From Opitutia bacterium (GTDB lineage: Bacteria > Verrucomicrobiota > Verrucomicrobiia > Opitutales > JANYDI01): a stretch of 5,813 nucleotides of DNA. Under the pieces are notes generated by a model. That model saw only the letters and a list, made by a program, of their open reading frames with translations, did not search any database and had not been told where the DNA came from. Location of the stretch: NCBI GenBank assembly GCA_025363695.1, contig JANYDI010000046.1, forward strand, positions 1-5,813, in the 5' to 3' direction. This document shows, in pieces, positions 1-4,553 of the stretch (position 1 is the stretch's first letter; the number at the start of each line of letters is the position of its first letter). The translations under genes and the position numbers were made by a program.

Positions 1-96
1 AAAGTTGCACTGGTTGCCGTTATGCGCAAAATGGTAGTGTGCTTAAATTCCATGATAAAAAACAACAAACTTTACCAAGAAAATTATGAATTTTAG
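1..96 (+). CDS. IS110/IS1111-family transposase, C-terminal fragment (runs off left edge)
   Basis: Frame 1 reads 31 codons from base 1 to a TAG at 94-96, and the start lies outside the window. The peptide begins KVALVAVMRKMVVCLNSMIK, which matches the way IS110/IS116/IS902-type transposases end (Transposase_20 domain; a K-x-A-L-x-A-x-M-R-K-x-L-x-x-L-N-x-M pattern is typical). These enzymes are DEDD recombinases that, in the family, are guided to target DNA by a bridge RNA from a non-coding end of the element. Only the last alpha-helical part is visible, so the catalytic domain and intactness cannot be judged. The identification rests on this short motif by memory. The gene points into the repeat array, and its stop is about 28 bases before the first recognisable repeat. 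Confidence 0.8.
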   Translation, partial: KVALVAVMRKMVVCLNSMIKNNKLYQENYEF

Positions 97-123
97 ACTT
101 TTACTCTTGACTATCTAGACGGT
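1..123 (+). mobile_element. Right part of an IS110-family insertion sequence, probable end near base 123
   Basis: The transposase tail is followed by about 27 bases (97-123) with no match to any other part of the window. From base 124 the sequence is AGATCGCTTCGCGATCGG, the H3 hairpin of the composite repeat. In the other plus-oriented copies the bases before this hairpin are ACCCCAC or CCCCCAC, and here they are replaced by TAGACGGT. The switch point therefore marks the likely element/target junction. IS110 elements often lack clear terminal inverted repeats, so the exact end is inferred. The left end and any bridge RNA are outside the window or not recognised. Confidence 0.55.
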
Positions 124-245
124 AGATCGCTTCGCGATCGGGTAAATTAGGGCGTGTGACCAATTAATAATATAACTATTTATTAAAAACCACAAAATGA
201 GAGCCCTGAAGGGGCAATTCATTAAACCTGATATATTGCCCATAG
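124..245 (+). repeat. Composite repeat C1 (5'-truncated, internally deleted)
   Basis: This copy starts at the H3 hairpin (GATCGC 125-130, loop TTC, GCGATC 134-139). It continues with TTAGGGCGTGTGACCAATTA (147-166), the AT-rich TATTTATTAAAA stretch, and the REP-like head CCACAAAATGAGAGCCCTG from base 190. After GGGGC at 211-215 it jumps straight to AATTCATTAAAC, which in copy C3 follows the second GGGGCGA palindrome about 70 bases further on. H1, H2 and the gene they would follow are missing on the left, where the IS110 element lies. Confidence 0.85.
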
Positions 246-324
246 TTAATTTTTAGATAAATTTGATATATCTTAATAGAGTTCTTGCATAACCTCATTA
301 GGCTTGTGTACTTGTCTATTTAAA
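246..324. other. AT-rich spacer without recognised feature
   Basis: This stretch lies between C1 and the first long inverted repeat. It has no open frame of useful length, no RNA gene I recognise and no clear promoter. TTTGATATAT at 262-271 resembles the AT-rich tail that follows the GGGGCGATTC palindrome in C4, so part of it may be repeat tail. Confidence 0.5.
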
Positions 325-540
325 CCACACTTAAAGAGGCCTGAAAGGCCGGCATATCGTAGCCCAGGGCGTAAGCCCTGGGTTCGGGATGGAAAATAAC
401 CCGGAGCCCTGTAAGGGCGGCACTAAAAATTTGAATACGAGTGTCGCCCCTGCAGGGCTCAAAATCTTTTTTTACCGCAAACCCAGGGCTTACGCCCTGG
501 GCTGTCCATATGCCGGCCCTTCAGGCCTCCCATAGTGTGG
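325..540. repeat. Long inverted repeat: two REP-like units head-to-head, cruciform-capable
   Basis: A plus unit (325-422) faces a minus unit (441-540). The outer ends are CCACAC at 325 and GTGTGG ending at 540. GGCCTGAAAGGCCGGCATAT on the left is answered by ATATGCCGGCCCTTCAGGCC on the right. The 24-base palindromes at 361-384 and 480-503 are exact reverse complements, and each is also a hairpin by itself (AGCCCAGGGC-GTAA-GCCCTGGGTT type). The inner arms GAGCCCTGTAAGGGCG and CGCCCCTGCAGGGCTC flank a loop of about 18 bases. This is the architecture of paired bacterial REP sequences. The GGCC forms here differ from the GAGAGCCCTGAAGGGGCG form of other units by matched changes on both arms. Confidence 0.9.
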
Positions 541-566
541 CTTGATTAGTAGTTGAATTAATAGGG

Positions 567-870
567 TTTATCAATAACAAACCACAAAATGAGAGCCATG
601 AAGGGGCGAATGATGGATAGCCCAGGGTTTGCTGTGAAAAAAGACCAGAGCCCTACAGGGGCGATTCTTAAAAGGTATCAAATTTATCTTAAAATCAATA
701 AACTATTGCAATAAATCTTTCAAAATATACGCTACATATGGGCTTTGAGAATCGCCCCTGCAGGGCTCTAAATCTCTACCTACCAGAACCCAGGGCGACC
801 CAAGAGTCGCCCTGGGCTATCCATCATTCGCCCCTTCAGGGCTCTCATTTTGTGGATTGTTATTGATAAA
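567..870. repeat. Second long inverted repeat of REP-like units
   Basis: The ends TTTATCAATAACAA (567-580) and TTGTTATTGATAAA (857-870) are exact reverse complements. Inside them, the left arm 582-627 and the right arm 810-855 match with a single mismatch (the A in GAGAGCCATG). The right arm has a full internal hairpin, CCCAGGGCGAC with GTCGCCCTGGG (789-816), with a longer stem than in other units. The left arm keeps only the 5' half (AGCCCAGGG then TTTGCTG). Inner palindromes GAGCCCTACAGGGGCGATTC (649-668) and GAATCGCCCCTGCAGGGCTC (749-768) close an AT-rich central loop of about 80 bases. Confidence 0.9.
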
Positions 871-920
871 CAACTTAGATCCATGTGATTTTAAGAGGCA
901 AAAATAGCATCAGAATTAAC
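871..920. other. Short AT-rich spacer, nothing recognised
   Basis: This spacer between the second inverted repeat and the distal end of C2 has no match to the repeat blocks and no gene. Confidence 0.4.
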
Positions 921-1217
921 ACCCTAGCCCTGGGCTATCATCCTTCGGCCCTTCAGGCCTCCCATTTTGTGGTTTGTTTTTAAATAATTATTTATCAACC
1001 CTAACGGATCCATTAAAACAGGTTTTAAGCTTAATTGATCACACGCCCTAAGGCACCCCACAGATCGCTTCGCGATCGGACAACAAAGCATTCTTTGATC
1101 GCTTCGCGATCCGGAGGGGGCTTAGTATGCCTGCCAGGTAGCGATTTTTATAAAATGCTCTGCATTTTTAAAAATCGCTACCTGTAGGGGATCCTAAGGG
1201 GCGCAAGCGCCCCTTAG
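921..1217 (-). repeat. Composite repeat C2, downstream of nuoA on the minus strand
   Basis: Read on the minus strand from the nuoA stop, the order is H1 (1217-1194), GGATCCCC (1194-1187), H2 (1184-1135), a linker GGCATACTAAGCCCCC, H3 (1111-1097), a 19-base spacer, and a second H3 (1077-1063). The linker of the second H3 points the other way. Next come GGGCGTGTGATCAATTAA (1049-1032) and a REP-like unit CCACAAAATGGGAGGCCTG that stops halfway through its second palindrome near 921. The doubled, facing H3 hairpins (1052-1129) are unique to this copy. The REP unit carries the GGCC variant seen in the 325-540 repeat. Confidence 0.88.
1135..1217 (-). terminator. Tandem hairpins H1 and H2 at the 3' end of nuoA (possible terminator or 3'-end stabiliser)
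   Basis: H1 (1194-1217) is a 24-base palindrome with a 10-bp stem (CTAAGGGGCG with CGCCCCTTAG) and a 4-base loop. It contains the nuoA TAA (1214-1216). H2 pairs 1135-1149 with 1170-1184 (15 bp), then AAAATGC with GCATTTT (7 bp) around a 3-base loop, with unpaired bases between the two helices. No U-tract follows either hairpin, so this is not a textbook Rho-independent terminator. The terminator role is inferred from its position at the end of the operon. Confidence 0.45.
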
Positions 1218-1585
1218 CCCCACCTTAAAGCGCCGCGTTTCCATTCGTAGAGGAGGCCCAGGCTCAGCAGGAAGATAAAGAAGAGGCCTGGGAGAACGAC
1301 AGGGAGTTGCTGTGCAAGGCTTTCGCGCAGAATCAGACACCAGGGGAGCAGGAAGACGATCTCGATGTCGAAGAGGATAAAGAGCATGGCGACCAGGTAA
1401 AATTTAACAGAAAACTTCGGATGGGCCGGCCCTATGGGCAGCATACCGCACTCGTAAGGGCTGTCCTTAATGGCACTGCGACGGCTCTTTTGGCCCAAAA
1501 GGGCACTGAGCGCTAAAATGGCTATGGCCATCGTGAAGGCCAAGACAAACTGTATCAACACCGGGAGGTAATCGGACAAGGTCAT
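1214..1585 (-). CDS. nuoA: NADH-quinone oxidoreductase subunit A (ND3-like membrane subunit of complex I)
   Basis: This gene encodes a 123-residue membrane protein of the proton-pumping NADH:quinone oxidoreductase. NuoA sits at the junction of the peripheral and membrane arms near the quinone site. Three membrane segments are visible at about residues 8-30, 61-82 and 95-112. The loop motif SPYECGMLPIG (42-52) carries the conserved ECG cysteine (C46), FSVKFYLVAMLFILFDIEIV (58-77) carries the conserved acidic pair D73 and E75, and the C-terminus YEWKRGALRWG is typical of the family. Length is normal. The ATG overlaps the upstream rpiB stop (ATGA), and GGAGG lies 7 bases before it, so translation is probably coupled. 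The last codon and the TAA run into repeat hairpin H1. Unusually, no nuoB follows: the next 1.1 kb is repeats and an IS end. Confidence 0.96.
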   Translation of the reverse strand: MTLSDYLPVLIQFVLAFTMAIAILALSALLGQKSRRSAIKDSPYECGMLPIGPAHPKFSVKFYLVAMLFILFDIEIVFLLPWCLILRESLAQQLPVVLPGLFFIFLLSLGLLYEWKRGALRWG

Positions 1586-2526
1586 AAGTTGGCCTCCAGT
1601 TTTTTAATTTTTTCGATACGCTGAGTATGACGCCCGCCGGCAAAATGCGTTTTCATAAAAATGCTTAAGTAGTGCCTGACTTGATCCACCGTATCATGGG
1701 CGGATCCAAAGCAAATCACGTTGGCATCGTTGTGCTCACGGCACAGCTTGGCATCTAAGGCATTGTGCACCACAGCGGCGCGTACACCCGGGATTTTATT
1801 GGCGCTGATGCTGATGCCTATGCCCGTTCGACAGGCCAAAACGCCGTAGTGCGCCTTTCCGCAGGCAACATCGTGGCCCACTTTTTGAGCAAAATCGGGA
1901 TAGTCCACGGACTCATCGCTATGGGTACCATGGTCGATCACCGTAAAATGCTGTTCTCTCAGGAAAGCCGCCAAGGCATCCTTGAGCTCACGGGCTCCAT
2001 GATCACAGCCAACACTCACAACCCGAACGTCGGCTGAAGGCTGCTTTTGCCGCTTTAAAAACTGTACAATGGAGGGAATAGCTTGCTCAATGGCATCCCG
2101 ACAGGCTGAATAGGTGGTAAAGCCGGCGCCAAAAGGGTCCCCAATCTCAGGATGCGTCCCGGAGGCCATAAGCTCTCGCATCAGCAAAATCGGGGTTTTG
2201 CAATTCGGGAAAGCCAACTGCAAGTCGCGCCTATGGCCTTCGGTCATGCAAAAAACAGCTACGGAAGCCTCCATAAGGGCCTGCGTAATTTTTTGGCTTT
2301 TATGCTCATGGAGCGCCAAACCCCGCTCAGCCAAGGCATCTACGGAATGCCTCGAGGCCGAGCCGCCATCGTAGGCTCCTGTGCCCGCCGAACACACGCA
2401 AAAAGCTCCTCTAAGCTCAGCATCTTTGTCCAGGGCCGTCTTGAGCAACTGTTCAGCCATAGGACTGCGGCAAATATTGCCTGTACACACAAAGGTGACG
2501 CAAGGAAGCTTCGAAGATTTATTCAT
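1582..2526 (-). CDS. Fusion protein: low-molecular-weight protein phosphatase + ribose-5-phosphate isomerase B
   Basis: The protein has 314 residues from the ATG at 2526. Residues about 7-158 are an LMW-PTP domain. Its P-loop CTGNICRS (14-21) has nucleophile C14 and R20, and DPFG (130-133) supplies the general-acid aspartate. Residues about 166-314 are an RpiB/LacAB domain that should interconvert ribose 5-phosphate and ribulose 5-phosphate. It shows CDHG (174-177), CRTGIGISISANK (232-244) with the catalytic-type C232, REHNDANV (263-270) and GGRHTQRIE (297-305). Separate ywlE and rpiB (ywlF) neighbours are known in Bacillus, so the fusion joins a natural pair. Ile rather than Thr in the P-loop points to a tyrosine rather than an arginine phosphatase. 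Arg233 replaces the usual Gly of CGTG. A start at 2562 would lie over the predicted -10 box, so the downstream ATG is preferred. The gene overlaps nuoA. Confidence 0.93.
   Translation of the reverse strand: MNKSSKLPCVTFVCTGNICRSPMAEQLLKTALDKDAELRGAFCVCSAGTGAYDGGSASRHSVDALAERGLALHEHKSQKITQALMEASVAVFCMTEGHRRDLQLAFPNCKTPILLMRELMASGTHPEIGDPFGAGFTTYSACRDAIEQAIPSIVQFLKRQKQPSADVRVVSVGCDHGARELKDALAAFLREQHFTVIDHGTHSDESVDYPDFAQKVGHDVACGKAHYGVLACRTGIGISISANKIPGVRAAVVHNALDAKLCREHNDANVICFGSAHDTVDQVRHYLSIFMKTHFAGGRHTQRIEKIKKLEANL
1593..1597 (-). promoter_or_regulatory. Shine-Dalgarno site of nuoA inside the upstream gene
   Basis: On the minus strand GGAGG lies 7 bases before the nuoA ATG and within the last codons of the fusion gene (ctG GAG Gcc for Leu-Glu-Ala). 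It fixes the nuoA start and supports coupling at the ATGA overlap. It contrasts with the fusion gene itself, which has no visible ribosome binding site. Confidence 0.8.
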
Positions 2527-2560
2527 GGTTAAGCTAAAAAAACAGATTCTAACGGCCCCC

Positions 2561-2589
2561 ATTGTATCACAAAATTTTGCCCTTGACTA
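2561..2589 (-). promoter_or_regulatory. Predicted sigma70-type promoter for the phosphatase-rpiB/nuoA operon
   Basis: On the minus strand TAGTCA (2589-2584; 4 of 6 to TTGACA) is 17 bases before TACAAT (2566-2561; 5 of 6 to TATAAT). Transcription would start near 2554-2555, giving a leader of about 28 bases before the ATG at 2526. This excludes the upstream in-frame ATG at 2562. No operator was recognised. Confidence 0.5.
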
Positions 2590-2610
2590 CTAAAAAATCT
2601 TTTTTGTCGT

Positions 2611-2640
2611 TTGACTTTAGGACAAATCCCCTACCATAGT
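2611..2640 (+). promoter_or_regulatory. Predicted promoter for the peroxiredoxin gene
   Basis: TTGACT (2611-2616) and CATAGT (2635-2640) are 18 bases apart, each a fair match to sigma70 hexamers. The start of transcription would fall only a few bases before the ATG at 2650, giving a very short or absent leader. The A6-TC-T6 tract at 2592-2605 between the two divergent promoters could be an UP-like element or a regulator site. No peroxide-regulator consensus (OxyR or PerR) is convincing. Confidence 0.35.
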
Positions 2641-2649
2641 GTAGGGACT

Positions 2650-3210
2650 ATGACTCTTATCGGAAAACCAGCTCCTGATTTCAAAGCCAAGGCCGTTATC
2701 AACGGCAAAATTGTCGAGGGCTTTAGCCTATCGCAGTTTTTAGACAAGCGCTACATTGTGCTGTTTTTTTATCCCAAGGACTTCAGTCCTGTCTGCCCAA
2801 GGGAACTCCATGCCTTTCAGAAACGCCTCAAAGACTTTGAGGACCGCCACGTGCAAGTCATCGCCTGTTCCACCGACAGCGACTACTGCCACAAGGCCTT
2901 CGTCCAAACACCCAAGGAACAAGGCGGCGCCCAAGGCGTTAGCTACCCCATTGTCTCCGACGCAAGCAAGGCCATAGCCCACAGCTATGGCGTGCTCTCA
3001 GGTGATTGCTGGCTCAATGAAGCCGGTGAGCTCGAAACCGAGGGCGAACGCGTCGCCTATCGCGGCCTGTTCCTCATCGACAAGCACGGCATCGTCCAGC
3101 ACAGCGTCGTCAACAACATGACCCTAGGGAGGAGTGTGAACGAGGCCCTTCGCATCGTCGATGCCCTTATCGCCTTCGAACATCATGGCGAGATTTGTTC
3201 GATGGAGTAA
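2650..3210 (+). CDS. Typical 2-Cys peroxiredoxin (AhpC/Prx1 class)
   Basis: This is a 186-residue cytosolic thiol peroxidase that reduces hydrogen peroxide and organic peroxides. The fold begins at LIGKPAPDF. The active site FFYPKDFSPVCPREL (39-53) holds P42, S46 and peroxidatic C49 in the PxxxS/TxxC pattern, and R138 in AYRGLFLID is the conserved active-site arginine. C183 in HHGEICSME fits the resolving cysteine (family VCP). The chain ends three residues later, without the C-terminal YF tail, so an overoxidation-resistant type is expected. A segment of about 11 extra residues (roughly 118-134, GDCWLNEAGELETEGERV) sits before the arginine strand and adds C120. ATG 2650 is chosen because family members start just before LIGKPAPDF. 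A TTG at 2611 would coincide with the predicted -35 box. AGGG is only 3 bases before the ATG. The reductase partner is not in view. Confidence 0.94.
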   Translation: MTLIGKPAPDFKAKAVINGKIVEGFSLSQFLDKRYIVLFFYPKDFSPVCPRELHAFQKRLKDFEDRHVQVIACSTDSDYCHKAFVQTPKEQGGAQGVSYPIVSDASKAIAHSYGVLSGDCWLNEAGELETEGERVAYRGLFLIDKHGIVQHSVVNNMTLGRSVNEALRIVDALIAFEHHGEICSME

Positions 3211-3537
3211 AGGTAGAGGCTAAGGGGAGCTAGCTCCCCTTAGGATCCCCTTTCCGATAGCGATTTATTAAAATGCTAGCGCATTTTAAGTAAATCGCTA
3301 TCGGGAAGCCTATACTAAGGCCCCCACAGATCGCTTCGCGATCGATTTTTTTGCTTAGGATGTGTCCTCAATTGATAATATAATTATTTATTAAAACCAC
3401 AAAATGAGAGCCCTGAAGGGGCGAAGGATGTCAGCCCAGGGCTTTAGCCCTGGGTTTACGGTAAAAAACAAACCAGAGCCCTACAGGGGCGATTCATTAA
3501 ACATATATCTTGATATTACCCGCCCCTGTCCATATGC
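3211..3537 (+). repeat. Composite repeat C3, downstream of the peroxiredoxin gene
   Basis: The order is H1 (3220-3243), GGATCCCC (3243-3250), H2 (3254-3304), linker TATACTAAGGCCCCCACA, H3 (3329-3343) followed by seven T, and a degenerate TAGGATGTGTCCTCAATTGA block. It ends with a complete REP-like unit: CCACAAAATGAGAG from 3397, GCCCTGAAGGGGCG, the 24-base palindrome at 3433-3456 and AGAGCCCTACAGGGGCGATT (3475-3494). The AT tail is followed by CGCCCCTGTCCATATGC (3521-3537). That string joins pieces of an opposite-strand unit: GCCCCTG from its inner palindrome and TCCATATGC from its outer flank, as at 445-513. This looks like the deleted remnant of an inverted partner. Confidence 0.9.
3220..3304 (+). 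terminator. Tandem hairpins H1 and H2 after the peroxiredoxin gene
   Basis: H1 is a perfect 24-base palindrome (CTAAGGGGAGCT with AGCTCCCCTTAG) starting 9 bases after the stop. H2 pairs 3254-3267 with 3291-3304 (14 bp). After a single bulged G at 3290 it pairs TTAAAATGC with GCATTTTAA around a 4-base loop. As after nuoA, no U-tract follows directly. The H3 hairpin 25 bases later (3329-3343) is followed by T7 (3346-3352) and could act as a weak intrinsic terminator. Confidence 0.5.
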
Positions 3538-3550
3538 TTTAAATATATCA

Positions 3551-3559
3551 TGCTATACT
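3551..3559 (+). promoter_or_regulatory. Predicted extended -10 promoter element of terC
   Basis: TGCTATACT combines an extended TGn with TATACT (5 of 6 to TATAAT). No good -35 hexamer lies 16-18 bases upstream, which is acceptable for an extended -10. It starts 13 bases after the last repeat remnant. The resulting leader would be only about 20 bases, so there is no room for a yybP-ykoY manganese riboswitch such as the one that precedes alx in E. coli. Confidence 0.45.
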
Positions 3560-3573
3560 TAAGCAACAACCCC

Positions 3574-3578
3574 GGAGG
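3574..3578 (+). promoter_or_regulatory. Ribosome binding site fixing the TTG start of terC
   Basis: GGAGG is 6 bases before TTG at 3585. The next in-frame ATG codons (Met7, then Met41) would cut into membrane segments 1 and 2, so the strong site decides in favour of the TTG start. Confidence 0.8.
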
Positions 3579-3584
3579 CCTCTT

Positions 3585-4529
3585 TTGAGCAAGCCCATTT
3601 GGATGTGGATTCTATTTCTTGGTGTCGTCCTTATCTTATTGACTTTAGATTTAGGACTGTTTCATCGGAAAGAAAAAAAGATAGGCATCAAAGAAAGCCT
3701 ATGGATGAGTGCCTTTTACATAACAATGGCTTTTTTGTTTGGTTTATGGATTTGGAGTCAATTGGGCCTTCAGAGTTTTGCTGAGTATTTGACGGGGTTT
3801 TTGGTAGAAAAATCCCTCGCTTTGGATAATATTTTTTTAATTTCTTTAATTTTCTCAAGCCTGTCCATCCCCCTCAAATACCAGCATCGCGTCCTTTTTT
3901 GGGGAATCTTAGGCGTCATTGTTCTGCGTGGTCTTATGATTGCCTTGGGGACCCAGCTCATAAATCAATTTAGTTGGATCCTTTATGTGTTTTCAGCCTT
4001 TATGGTTTTTACCGGAGTTAAAATGTTTTTTATCTCTGAACAAAAAAAAGATATAAGCAAAAACCCTCTATTAAAATGGATGCGCAAATATTTTCGAATC
4101 ACAAAAGAAATCAAGGATCAAAAATTTTTAACATTACAAACGGATCCAAGTACGAAAAAATCCTATCTCTTTATGACCCCTTTATTGGTCGCTCTCATAC
4201 TGATAGAGTTTACGGATCTTGTTTTTGCGCTGGATAGCATTCCTGCGATTTTTACAATCACCAAAGATCCCTATCTCATTTATACCAGCAACATCTTTGC
4301 CATTTTAGGCTTACGGGCTTTGTATTTTGCTTTGGCTTCGATGATGGATCGCTTTCATTATCTCAAGTTTTCCCTAGCTATGGTCCTGATTTTTATAGGA
4401 TCAAAAATGTTTATATCCGATTGGATGGGGATAGAAAAGTTTCCGCCCATGCTCTCTTTGACCGTAACTTTTGGACTCCTATTTTTTGGCTGCATCTATT
4501 CCCTTTACAAATCCAAGAAGCTGCTTTAG
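3585..4529 (+). CDS. TerC/Alx-family integral membrane protein (probable metal-ion exporter)
   Basis: The protein has 314 residues and about eight to nine membrane segments (roughly 5-25, 41-60, 80-92, 103-124, 131-150, 197-220, 232-252, 260-277, 288-307). The two family signature motifs are present: VEKSLALDNIF (74-84) with E75, D81 and N82, and IEFTDLVFALDSIPA (207-221) with E208, D211, D217 and S218. These acidic intramembrane residues are the presumed cation-binding sites. TerC/Alx relatives are linked to manganese export and to tellurium resistance, and the substrate here is inferred only. Length and the LDLGLFHRK N-terminus are typical. A positively charged loop (152-196) lies between the halves. 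The start is TTG. The gene is visibly richer in A/T than the peroxiredoxin and MBL genes on either side, which may reflect different ancestry. The MBL gene follows after 24 bases with no repeat between them. Confidence 0.93.
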   Translation: MSKPIWMWILFLGVVLILLTLDLGLFHRKEKKIGIKESLWMSAFYITMAFLFGLWIWSQLGLQSFAEYLTGFLVEKSLALDNIFLISLIFSSLSIPLKYQHRVLFWGILGVIVLRGLMIALGTQLINQFSWILYVFSAFMVFTGVKMFFISEQKKDISKNPLLKWMRKYFRITKEIKDQKFLTLQTDPSTKKSYLFMTPLLVALILIEFTDLVFALDSIPAIFTITKDPYLIYTSNIFAILGLRALYFALASMMDRFHYLKFSLAMVLIFIGSKMFISDWMGIEKFPPMLSLTVTFGLLFFGCIYSLYKSKKLL

Positions 4530-4553
4530 AACCTGTCTTAACGGGACAGCTTT

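Noticed and set aside
325..870. CRISPR array
   Set aside because: The repeats are inverted, of variable length and nested palindromes, without regular direct repeats and unique spacers of constant size.
97..1213. A tRNA, rRNA or known small RNA in the repeat region
   Set aside because: The hairpins are palindromic repeats. No cloverleaf, anticodon arm or rRNA-like sequence was found in either strand.
1307..1516. Plus-strand open frame antisense to nuoA
   Set aside because: It overlaps the well-supported nuoA gene, its translation is highly charged with no family resemblance, and there is no ribosome site. The same applies to the plus-strand frames across 1765-2593.
2527..2562. Upstream ATG extending the phosphatase-rpiB protein by 12 residues
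   Set aside because: It overlaps the predicted -10 box and would lie before the transcription start. The added residues are not part of the phosphatase fold.
3540..3584. yybP-ykoY manganese riboswitch before terC
   Set aside because: The predicted leader is only about 20 bases, and upstream of it lies repeat sequence. No riboswitch-like paired elements are visible.
4533..4549. CTGTC/GACAG mini-hairpin between terC and the MBL gene as an attenuator
   Set aside because: The stem is only 5 bp with no U-tract. It is too weak to claim and could arise by chance.
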